Assembly: GCA_902801155.1 (NCBI GenBank)
Contig: CADCHG010000002.1
Location: forward strand, 39,319-103,318
Direction: 5' to 3'
From: an uncultured Prevotellaceae bacterium
GTDB taxonomy: Bacteria; Bacteroidota; Bacteroidia; Bacteroidales; Bacteroidaceae
DNA length: 64,000 nucleotides
Part shown: positions 1 through 7,526 of the stretch, piece after piece
Layout: each line of letters begins with the position of its first letter
Position numbering within the stretch: position 1 is the first letter of the stretch
Made by a program: the position numbers and the translations under genes
Notes under the pieces: generated by a model
Databases searched by the model: none
Told to the model about the DNA's origin: nothing
The model's input: the letters and a program-made list of their open reading frames with translations, nothing else

Positions 1-3000
1 CAGCACCCATAGCAACCTGAGCAACGTAAACGTAGCCGTAAGTTGTAGCGATCATACCGAGGTCCTTCTTCTTGATACGCTTACCCTGTGCAGCGAACTG
101 AGCGATAGCACCGAGTGGAGTAGCCTTAGATGCCTGACCACCTGTGTTAGAGTAAACCTCTGTATCGATAACGAAGATGTTGAGGTCCTCACCAGATGCG
201 AGTACGTGGTCGAGACCGCCGTAACCAATATCGTAAGAAGCACCGTCACCACCGATGATCCACTGTGAACGCTTGATGAGGTAGTGGTCAAGAGTCTTGA
301 GTTCCTTGCAAACGTCGCAACCTGCAGCAGCACCCTCAGCGATCATTGGCTTGAGAATTGCAGCAAGACGCTTTGTCTCGTCAGCATCCTCGCGCTTCTC
401 GATCCACTCAGCAGCAGCAGCCTTGAACTCAGCAGATGTCTTGTCTGACTCGATGAGCTGCTGGAAGAGCTTAGCAACGCGCTCCTTCATCTTCTTGTTA
501 CCGATAACCATACCGAGACCGAACTCACAGAAGTCCTCGAAGAGAGAGTTGTCGAATGCTGGACCCTGACCCTTCTCGTTGGTTGTGTAAGGAGTAGATG
601 GGATAGAAGCAGAGTAGATTGAAGAACAACCAGTTGCGTTAGCGATGATCTCACGGTCACCGAAGAGCTGAGAGATGAGCTTAACGTATGGAGTCTCACC
701 GCAACCAGAACATGCACCTGAGAACTCGAAGAGTGGGGTAGCGAACTGAGAGTTCTTTGGATTAGCCTTGATGTCGATAAGATCCTGCTTTGTATGAACC
801 TTCTTTACGAGGTAATCCCAATCCTTAGCGAGCTTCTGCATATCCTCTGCGTCTGGGTTGTAAGCAACCATCTTGAGAGCCTTCTCGTTCTCACCTGTCT
901 CCTTGTTCTTCTTGCCAGGGCATACGTCAGCACAGTTGCCGCAACCGAGACAGTCAAGTGGAGATGGAGCGATAACGAAGTTCATGCCCTTGAATGCAGC
1001 AGGAGCCTTGATTTCCTGTGTAGGAGTGTCGATGCCTGCAAGCTCGTTAGCGTCGAGAACGAATGGACGGATAGCAGCGTGAGGACAAACGAATGAACAC
1101 TTGTTACACTGGATACAGTTCTCAGCGTTCCATACAGGTACGAATGCCTCTACACCGCGCTTCTCATAAGCAGCAGTACCGTTCTGCCATGTACCGTCAA
1201 CTGTGTTGTGCTTAACGAAGTCAGAAACCTTGAGGAGGTCGCCTGCCTGTGCGTTGATAGGACGAACAAGCTCCTTAACGAATGCTGGTGCATCGTCCTG
1301 CTTAACTGCGTCGTCAGGGAGGTTAACCCATGCTGGGTCAACAGCAAGCTGCTTGTACTCACCACCGCGGTCAACAGCAGCGTAGTTCTTATCAACAACG
1401 TCCTGACCCTTCTTGCCGTAAGACTTAACGATGAACTTCTTCATCTGCTCAACAGCGAGGTCAACAGGGATAACCTCTGTGATGCGGAAGAATGCGGACT
1501 GGAGGATAGTGTTGGTACGGTTACCAAGGCCGATCTCCTGAGCAATCTTTGTAGCGTTGATGTAGTAAACCTTGATGTTCTTCTCAGCGAATACGCGCTT
1601 TACCTTGTTAGGGATGAAGTTAACGAGCTCCTCGCCCTCGAAGATAGTGTTGAGAAGGAATGAACCGTTCTCACGGATACCACGTGTTACGTCGTACATG
1701 TGCAGGTAAGCCTGAACGTGACAAGCAACGAAGTTAGGTGTGGTGATCTGATATGTTGAGCGGATAGGCTCGTCACCGAAACGGAGGTGTGAGCAGGTGA
1801 AACCGCCTGACTTCTTAGAGTCGTAAGAGAAGTAAGCCTGACAATGCTTGTCGGTGTTGTCGCCGATGATCTTTACAGAGTTCTTATTAGCACCTACGGT
1901 ACCGTCTGCACCAAGACCGAAGAACTTACACTCCTGGATTGACTTGCCACCGAGAGCCATCTCCTCTACAACTGGGAGAGAAAGGTTTGTAACATCGTCA
2001 ACGATACCAACTGTGAAGTGGTTCTTTGGCTGTGGAAGCTCGAGGTTGTTGAATACAGAGATGATCTTGGCTGGAGTTACCTCAGCAGAACCGAGACCGT
2101 AGCGACCGCCAACGATCAATGGACGGTTCTCTACATCGTAGAATGCAGACTTAACATCGAGGTAAAGTGGCTCACCCTCTGCACCTGGCTCCTTGGTACG
2201 GTCAAGTACAGCAACCTTCTTAACTGACTTAGGAACAGCAGCGAGGAGGTACTTAACAGAGAATGGGCGATAGAGGTGTACGTTAACCATACCAACCTTC
2301 TTGCCCTGAGAGATGAGGTAGTCGATAGCCTCCTTAGCTGCCTCACAAGCAGAACCCATGAGGATGATGATGTTCTCAGCGTCCTTAGCACCATAGTAGT
2401 TGAAGCAGTGGTAGTCACGACCAGTGATCTCGGTCATCTTCTGGCAGTACTTCTCAACTACGTCAGGAATATTCTCATAATATGTGTTGCTAGCCTCACG
2501 GTGTGTGAAGAACTCGTTAGGGTTCTCGGCAGTACCACGTGTTACAGGGCGCTCTGGAGAGAGTGCACGGTTACGGAACTCTTCGACATACTCCATAGGA
2601 GTGATAGCCTTGATGTCCTCCATGTCCATAACCTCGATCTTATGGTACTCGTGAGATGTGCGGAAACCATCGAAGAAGTTGATGAATGGAACCTTTGTCT
2701 CGAGAGTAGCGAGGTGAGGAACAGCTGTAAGGTCCATAACCTCCTGAACAGAACTTGAAGCAAACATAGCGAAGCCAGTCTGACGGCAAGCCATTACGTC
2801 CTGGTGGTCACCGAAGATACAGAGTGAGTGTGAAGCAAGTGTACGGGCAGAAACGTCGAATACACATGGGAGAAGCTCACCTGCGATCTTGTACATGTTA
2901 GGAATCATAAGGAGAAGACCCTGAGAAGCTGTGTAGGTTGTGGTGAGAGCACCAGCCTGCAAAGAACCGTGTACTGCACCGGCAGCACCACCCTCAGACT

Positions 3001-3190
3001 GCATTTCCTGTACGAGAACTTCCTGTCCCCACATGTTCTTACGGCCACGAGCTGACCAGTCGTCAGTGTGCTCAGCCATAGGAGAAGATGGGGTAATTGG
3101 GTAGATAGCAGCTACCTCAGTAAACATATAGCTTACGTGTGCAGCAGCCTCATTACCATCACAAGTGATAAACTTTTTTTCTTTAGCCAT
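1..3190 (-). CDS. nifJ: pyruvate:ferredoxin (flavodoxin) oxidoreductase, 3' end outside window
   Basis: Cytoplasmic enzyme that decarboxylates pyruvate to acetyl-CoA and CO2 and passes the electrons to ferredoxin or flavodoxin, the central pyruvate step of anaerobes. Translation of the minus strand from ATG at 3190 gives MAKEKKFITCDGNEAAAHV and about 1063 residues before the window edge. The order is that of the single-chain enzyme: an N-terminal YPITPSSPMAE domain, two ferredoxin-like 4Fe-4S motifs near residues 690 (CIQCNKC) and 744 (CLGCGNC), a further Cys motif CSGCGET near 825, and the TPP-binding GDGASYDIGYGG near 976. The usual length is about 1180 residues, so roughly 120 are missing. 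The 67-nt gap to the upstream gene on the same strand shows no clear promoter. Confidence 0.97.
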   Translation of the reverse strand, partial: MAKEKKFITCDGNEAAAHVSYMFTEVAAIYPITPSSPMAEHTDDWSARGRKNMWGQEVLVQEMQSEGGAAGAVHGSLQAGALTTTYTASQGLLLMIPNMYKIAGELLPCVFDVSARTLASHSLCIFGDHQDVMACRQTGFAMFASSSVQEVMDLTAVPHLATLETKVPFINFFDGFRTSHEYHKIEVMDMEDIKAITPMEYVEEFRNRALSPERPVTRGTAENPNEFFTHREASNTYYENIPDVVEKYCQKMTEITGRDYHCFNYYGAKDAENIIILMGSACEAAKEAIDYLISQGKKVGMVNVHLYRPFSVKYLLAAVPKSVKKVAVLDRTKEPGAEGEPLYLDVKSAFYDVENRPLIVGGRYGLGSAEVTPAKIISVFNNLELPQPKNHFTVGIVDDVTNLSLPVVEEMALGGKSIQECKFFGLGADGTVGANKNSVKIIGDNTDKHCQAYFSYDSKKSGGFTCSHLRFGDEPIRSTYQITTPNFVACHVQAYLHMYDVTRGIRENGSFLLNTIFEGEELVNFIPNKVKRVFAEKNIKVYYINATKIAQEIGLGNRTNTILQSAFFRITEVIPVDLAVEQMKKFIVKSYGKKGQDVVDKNYAAVDRGGEYKQLAVDPAWVNLPDDAVKQDDAPAFVKELVRPINAQAGDLLKVSDFVKHNTVDGTWQNGTAAYEKRGVEAFVPVWNAENCIQCNKCSFVCPHAAIRPFVLDANELAGIDTPTQEIKAPAAFKGMNFVIAPSPLDCLGCGNCADVCPGKKNKETGENEKALKMVAYNPDAEDMQKLAKDWDYLVKKVHTKQDLIDIKANPKNSQFATPLFEFSGACSGCGETPYVKLISQLFGDREIIANATGCSSIYSASIPSTPYTTNEKGQGPAFDNSLFEDFCEFGLGMVIGNKKMKERVAKLFQQLIESDKTSAEFKAAAAEWIEKREDADETKRLAAILKPMIAEGAAAGCDVCKELKTLDHYLIKRSQWIIGGDGASYDIGYGGLDHVLASGEDLNIFVIDTEVYSNTGGQASKATPLGAIAQFAAQGKRIKKKDLGMIATTYGYVYVAQVAMGA

Positions 3191-3257
3191 TTTTTTGTTA
3201 TAAGATAAAAATTTTATTTGTAAAATGTTTCCTGTTATCTAATTTTGTTTATTGTCT

Positions 3258-4445
3258 TCAATATAAGAAACCAAGGAGCCACAACGGTATAAGGTTGTCT
3301 TTGCCAACCTCGGTGTTGTAGCGTATGTATGTTATGTCTGAATTATATCTTGCCTTGCGGTCGGCTTCGGCATTGCATACGCGGAACCTGCGAGCTCCAT
3401 CTATTATATAGTATGTGTCGCGTTGGCTCTGGTTCACCTTGTGGTCTTTCCACATGGTGTTGACGAAGAATGTCTCCATCTTTGTCTGCAAATCCACGTT
3501 GATAGGGTAGATGGCAGAGAGCAAGTTGGAGTTGTGCAGCATTACCTTTGTCGGCTTCTTAGGAAACTCCTGACCGACAGGGTAGATGATATTGATTAGG
3601 CGGGCATCGGCAAGGTATTTGATGTAATTCATCACAGTAGCGCGTGATGTCTCAACCTCATGAGCCAACTGACTTATGTTCGGTGCCTTTGGTCCGTCAA
3701 CAGCAAGAAGATAGAACAGTTTCTTGATTTTGGGGAGGTATTTGAGTTCTATCTGCTTGATGAGGAGTATATCGACTTCTGTTGTCATGTTCATACTCTT
3801 GAGCAGGTTTTCCTGATAGTCGGAATGCTCGCGATAGAGTGGGTAGAAACCGTGTTCGATGTATTTTGTGAAATATTGTGAGGGACTAACCTTTGGCAGT
3901 ATCTCCTTTACAATGTGCTCGTGGTTGCGGAGTATCTGATCAAGTGTATATGATTTGAAATTGTTTCCCGTTTCAATGTTTAGATATTCGCGAAAAGAGA
4001 ATCCTCGTAGGTTGTAGCTCTTGACTATTCCGTTCAGTTCTGGGTTTTCGTCCTTGAGGCGCATCACACTTGAACCTGCAAACACGATCTGAAGTTCTGG
4101 ATAGAGGTCGTAGCATCTTCTCAGTTCTGTGCTCCAGTCACTCTGCTTGTATACTTGGTCAATGAGAAGTACGCGACCGCCCCTACGGTAGAAATCTCCT
4201 GCAAAGTCTGCAATTCCCCGTCCCTGAAAGTAGAAGTTGTTCATGTTGATGTAGAGGCAACGTCTGTCATATGGACCGTAGTTCTCTTTAGCGTACTGTA
4301 ACAGAAATGTTGTTTTTCCAACACCGCGCGTGCCTTTTATGCCAATCAAGCGATCCGTCCAATCTATTTCGTCCATCAGGCTACGACGAAGATTCGTATT
4401 GGTATGCTCGACCATGTATGAATGTGTTCTGAAAAATACCTCCAT
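3258..4445 (-). CDS. AAA-family ATP-binding protein (AAA_14/DUF4143-like)
   Basis: A 395-residue protein with a P-loop GTRGVGKTT at residues 38-46. The region around LLIDQVYKQSDWSTELRRC resembles a Walker B, and FAGSS resembles sensor 1. A C-terminal winged-helix-like part (ISQLAHEVETSRATVMNYIKYL) is followed by a region resembling the nuclease-like tail of the family. This is the layout of the numerous AAA ATPases with DUF4143 in Bacteroidetes, whose biological role is mostly unknown. It stands alone on the minus strand with a promoter at 4491-4521. Family assignment is firm; function is not. Confidence 0.8.
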   Translation of the reverse strand: MEVFFRTHSYMVEHTNTNLRRSLMDEIDWTDRLIGIKGTRGVGKTTFLLQYAKENYGPYDRRCLYINMNNFYFQGRGIADFAGDFYRRGGRVLLIDQVYKQSDWSTELRRCYDLYPELQIVFAGSSVMRLKDENPELNGIVKSYNLRGFSFREYLNIETGNNFKSYTLDQILRNHEHIVKEILPKVSPSQYFTKYIEHGFYPLYREHSDYQENLLKSMNMTTEVDILLIKQIELKYLPKIKKLFYLLAVDGPKAPNISQLAHEVETSRATVMNYIKYLADARLINIIYPVGQEFPKKPTKVMLHNSNLLSAIYPINVDLQTKMETFFVNTMWKDHKVNQSQRDTYYIIDGARRFRVCNAEADRKARYNSDITYIRYNTEVGKDNLIPLWLLGFLY

Positions 4446-4490
4446 TCGCGATGTCTTTTCGTGATTTAAGTGCTACTTTATTTTTAACTG

Positions 4491-4521
4491 CAAAAGTACT
4501 CATATTTTTGCAAATTGCAAA
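4491..4521 (-). promoter_or_regulatory. Bacteroidetes-type promoter of the AAA ATPase gene
   Basis: On the minus strand a -33 TTTG (4521-4518), 19 nt, then TACTTTTG (4498-4491), matching the TTTG-N19-TAnnTTTG consensus. The box lies 46 nt before the start codon at 4445. Confidence 0.6.
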
Positions 4522-4571
4522 GTCAAGGTGGCAAAAAGTATGTCTTTTTTACATTTTTTAGCAGTTCTTGG

Positions 4572-4602
4572 TTGAATTATACGATATTTTTCCGTATCTT
4601 TG
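4572..4602 (+). promoter_or_regulatory. promoter of the ATP-grasp-like gene
   Basis: TTG at 4572-4574, 20 nt, then TATCTTTG at 4595-4602. Predicted transcription start is about 4609, directly in front of the heptamer array that forms the leader. Confidence 0.6.
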
Positions 4603-4610
4603 CGGAGAAA

Positions 4611-4715
4611 AAGGTCAAAGGTCTAAGGTCAAAAGTCGAAGGTTGAAAGTCTAAGGTCTTCAACCATTAGTCATTTGTCGTTAGACAAAATCGATTTGTA
4701 AATTGTAAATTAACT
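4611..4715 (+). repeat. leader made of 7-bp tandem units
   Basis: Seven consecutive 7-mers from 4611 to 4659 (AAGGTCA, AAGGTCT, AAGGTCA, AAAGTCG, AAGGTTG, AAAGTCT, AAGGTCT). A degenerate continuation (ATTAGTC, ATTTGTC, GTTAGAC, and so on) runs nearly to the ATG at 4718. The array begins at the predicted transcription start, so it would be the 5' untranslated leader. Confidence 0.75.
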
Positions 4716-4717
4716 GA

Positions 4718-5818
4718 ATGACAATAAGAATTTTCAATCCGGAACACGATATTGCCCTCGCTTCTAACATGGAACGTTTCACAGCTCCTCATGCCGGCAG
4801 GCTTTTGCGAAGTGATTTGTGTTATCTGCCTGTATTATGGTCGAATGACGGTGACGTGGTGATTGTGGATGACATAGACTTTGCAGAGTCTGCCTACCGT
4901 AAGTTGAAGGTTGATCGTAAGCCTGCTGTGGAGTTCTGTACAATGGAACAGATAGCCCATGTGCTTAGTTCCTGTACCCCTTCGGCTATTGACCCGTGGG
5001 GATGGGATCTTGCCATACGTTTCCAGCTCCTTTCTGCCGGGGTGTCTGAAGAGCTTCTTCCGAGTAAGAATGCGGTTCAGGAAATAAGACGTCTTTCCAA
5101 CAGAAAATGCACTACTGCCATCCTCGAAAATGTTAGAAAAGGTCTTGAAAGTGAAACTTGTGGCAAAAGCCTTTATGTGGCTGATTATCATTCGTTTTTG
5201 GAATGCTTGCAAAATGAAGCTGATATAGTAGTAAAGGCTCCTTGGAGTTCTAGTGGAAGAGGGGTTAGATATTTTCTGGATGGAGAGCAGGCGGAGAATG
5301 CCCTTAACTGGGTAAATAATGTAATCCGTCTTCAGGGAGGAGTGATGATAGAACCTTTATATAATAAGGTCAAGGACTTTGGCATGGAGTTTTGTCGCGA
5401 TGCAAGTGGAAAGGTGCGCTATCATGGATTGTCGCTTTTCCAAACTCAGAACGGTGCCTATACGGGTAATCTTCTTGCTACGGAAGCTGTTAAGCGTGAT
5501 ATGATGAGCAGATACATTTCGCTTGAACTTCTTGATGAGGTAGCCGCGCGTCTTGAGAGATATATAGGCGATATGTTCTCTGTGCTTCCTGTGGAATCAG
5601 CTATCTCTGATATACGCTTCGGTGTTGATATGATGATTGTGGCAAAGGAGAATGCTGACGGATTCCTTCTCCATCCGTGTGTAGAGATAAATCTCCGCAG
5701 GACAATGGGGCATGTGGCATTATCGCTTAGTCCTCTTGATGACATAAAAGAAGGAAATATGGCAATAACTTATGATTCAAAGCGTTATCACCTAAAGTTA
5801 AAGTATAACTATATGTGA
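4718..5818 (+). CDS. conserved protein with ATP-grasp-like features
   Basis: A 366-residue soluble protein beginning MTIRIFNPEHDIALASN. I do not recognise a named function. Two stretches recall ATP-grasp enzymes: a lysine followed by a Gly/Ser loop near residues 170-185 (VVKAPWSSSGRGVRYF) and an acidic-Asn-Arg motif near 322 (VEINLRRTMGH), like the metal-binding E-x-N-x-R of that fold. It is monocistronic, with its own promoter and a strong terminator just after the stop. An ATP-dependent carboxylate-amine ligase would fit the fold, but the substrate cannot be read from sequence or context. Confidence 0.6.
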   Translation: MTIRIFNPEHDIALASNMERFTAPHAGRLLRSDLCYLPVLWSNDGDVVIVDDIDFAESAYRKLKVDRKPAVEFCTMEQIAHVLSSCTPSAIDPWGWDLAIRFQLLSAGVSEELLPSKNAVQEIRRLSNRKCTTAILENVRKGLESETCGKSLYVADYHSFLECLQNEADIVVKAPWSSSGRGVRYFLDGEQAENALNWVNNVIRLQGGVMIEPLYNKVKDFGMEFCRDASGKVRYHGLSLFQTQNGAYTGNLLATEAVKRDMMSRYISLELLDEVAARLERYIGDMFSVLPVESAISDIRFGVDMMIVAKENADGFLLHPCVEINLRRTMGHVALSLSPLDDIKEGNMAITYDSKRYHLKLKYNYM

Positions 5819-5821
5819 TGG

Positions 5822-5859
5822 AAGCACGAAGGCTCGCAATCGCGAGCCTTCGTGCTTTT
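5822..5859. terminator. bidirectional terminator between convergent genes
   Basis: A perfect 16-bp stem (5822-5837 with 5842-5857) with a 4-nt loop, followed by TTTT. It begins 4 nt after the stop of the upstream plus-strand gene and touches the stop of greA on the other strand, so it can serve both. Confidence 0.85.
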
Positions 5860-6322
5860 ATAATGTGATGTTGTCAATCCTTAGTTTGAGAATGCCGGAA
5901 GGAACATGTGCTTCAACGGTCTCGCCTATTTTCCTGCCTAATAAAGCTTCTGCAATAGGAGACTTTATTGATATCTTGCCCTCTTTGAGGTTTGCCTCGT
6001 GGGGATTCACAATGGTATATGTCATCTTTGCGTTATTGCCTAAGTTTGTCATTTCAACCGTGCGGAGAAGTCCTACGGTGTCACTTCCGAGCACAGAGGC
6101 ATCGATAACCCTTGCGTTCTCAAGAATCTTCTGTTTGTAGCTTATCCGGCTTAACAGTTTACCTTGTTCGCGCTTGGCTGCATGATACTCGAAATTCTCG
6201 CTGAGGTCGCCTTTGTCACGAGCTTCAGCAATGGCATCCTTGACTCTTGGCAACTCAACGTTTATCATTTCCTGTAATTCGGCTACAAGCTTGTCGTAGC
6301 CTTCCTGAGACATATATTCCAT
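5858..6322 (-). CDS. greA: transcription elongation factor GreA
   Basis: GreA binds the RNA polymerase secondary channel and stimulates cleavage of backtracked transcripts. The 154 residues match the family length (about 157). There is an N-terminal antiparallel coiled coil (about residues 1-75) with the acidic tip region ARDKGDLSENFEYHAAKREQ, then a C-terminal FKBP-like domain (SPIAEALLGRKIGETVEAHVPSG). It is followed 41 nt upstream by a same-strand gene, so co-transcription from 7287-7294 is possible. Confidence 0.95.
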   Translation of the reverse strand: MEYMSQEGYDKLVAELQEMINVELPRVKDAIAEARDKGDLSENFEYHAAKREQGKLLSRISYKQKILENARVIDASVLGSDTVGLLRTVEMTNLGNNAKMTYTIVNPHEANLKEGKISIKSPIAEALLGRKIGETVEAHVPSGILKLRIDNITL

Positions 6323-6324
6323 CT

Positions 6325-6380
6325 TGTAATTAACAATTAACTCTAACCTTTAACTACCAATACCTAACACTCAACACCGA
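6325..6380. repeat. 7-bp unit array between greA and the E1-like gene
   Basis: Eight successive 7-mers on the plus strand (TGTAATT, AACAATT, AACTCTA, ACCTTTA, ACTACCA, ATACCTA, ACACTCA, ACACCGA). The array fills the gap and covers the last codons of the gene ending at 6364. Confidence 0.6.
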
Positions 6381-7233
6381 TAATCTTGTTGATGACCATG
6401 CCGGCTATTGACATACCAAAAATAGAGGTGATATGGCAGAGAGAGCCGTTGATTTGTGCTTTTGACGAGCACCATTCGTGCTCTACAAGGCGCTGGTCGC
6501 CCGGAGCGTCATATACGGCTGTGTCCGTGCCACGTTCTCCGCTCAGCAGTTTCGCCTTTGGGCAGAGGCATCCTCCTGTACCGCAAGCGTGGTTCTCACC
6601 CTTGTTTTCCATAGGCTTTTCCTCGCTATACACGCATTGGAACTTCCTTGCAGGAGCAACCTTCATGTGCTTGAACTTCTTCCTGATGGCACGAGCCAAC
6701 GGGTCGCCCTTCACCTTCCAGAACTCAGCCTTCCTGACCATAAACGGATCTGTGCGCAGGGCTGCTCCCATAGAGGATATGAACGTGATATGCTCCGGAA
6801 GACTTGTTGCACGGAGTATGAGGTCGGCTTTTTCGGCAAGAGAGTCGATAGCATCAATTATGAAGTCATAGTCTTCCATGTGGAAAGACTCAGCGGTTGT
6901 CTTGTCGTATATTTTCTGTAAAGCCTCGATCTCAGCATCGGGATTTATTTCGAGCAGACGTGTGCGCAAGGCCTCAACCTTCACCTGACCTAATGTCTTG
7001 GTTGTTGCCATAAGCTGACGATTGCAGTTTGTAACGCATACGCGATCAGAATCCACAATGGTGATGTGGCGTATTCCGCTGCGCACCAGAGCCTCGGCAC
7101 ACCATGAGCCTACGCCTCCCAAACCAAAGATAAGTACCTTTGCTTCCTGAATGCGTGATAGGTTTTCGTTACCCAATAGTAATTCGGTGCGGCGCTGTAT
7201 GCCACGCTCCATCCTTGTAATATTTTCCGACAT
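6364..7233 (-). CDS. tcdA: ThiF/E1-like tRNA A37 cyclic-threonylcarbamoyladenosine dehydratase (TcdA/CsdL type)
   Basis: Adenylates the carboxylate of t6A37 in tRNA and cyclises it to ct6A. The 289-residue protein has the nucleotide loop FGLGGVGSWCAEALVRSG (about residues 35-52), the E1 signature VDSDRVCVTNCNRQLMAT, and the ct6A-type SSMGAALRTDPF segment, giving the length and order of the TcdA group rather than ThiF or MoeB. A cysteine-rich stretch (CGTGGCLCPKAK) near residue 220 could bind a metal or play a redox role; this is inference. A TAACTTTG promoter box on the minus strand lies at 7287-7294. Confidence 0.85.
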   Translation of the reverse strand: MSENITRMERGIQRRTELLLGNENLSRIQEAKVLIFGLGGVGSWCAEALVRSGIRHITIVDSDRVCVTNCNRQLMATTKTLGQVKVEALRTRLLEINPDAEIEALQKIYDKTTAESFHMEDYDFIIDAIDSLAEKADLILRATSLPEHITFISSMGAALRTDPFMVRKAEFWKVKGDPLARAIRKKFKHMKVAPARKFQCVYSEEKPMENKGENHACGTGGCLCPKAKLLSGERGTDTAVYDAPGDQRLVEHEWCSSKAQINGSLCHITSIFGMSIAGMVINKIIGVEC

Positions 7234-7407
7234 GTTTTTTATTGACGAGTGCTTCTTCGTAGAAGTCCGTTTTTAATTGACGAGTGCAAAGTTACTTATT
7301 TTCTCGCAGAACGCCAAATATTTTGGGTTCTATATACTTAATGTTGCGTGTAAGAGGCAGTAAATCAAAAAAACACGATGTTTTTTCGTTTATTTCATTT
7401 TTTTTTG

Positions 7408-7416
7408 TACTTTTGC
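7408..7416 (+). promoter_or_regulatory. -7 box of the CotH gene
   Basis: TACTTTTGC matches TAnnTTTG and lies about 110 nt before the chosen ATG at 7527. The expected -33 element is weak. Confidence 0.5.
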
Positions 7417-7526
7417 ACTTGGAAAGTTTAAAAACATTTTTTTAGGAATTAAAACATTATTATTCTATCACATTGTGTAATTCACATTTAGGTGTGAATA
7501 GCATACCTGTAACAAAAAATGATTTT

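Noticed and set aside
52-2763. Several long frames on both strands, including a 160-residue plus-strand frame at 2276
   Set aside because: They lie wholly inside nifJ, whose minus-strand frame encodes the full conserved enzyme. They have no family features and are Leu/Ser/Val-rich as expected from antisense or shifted reading.
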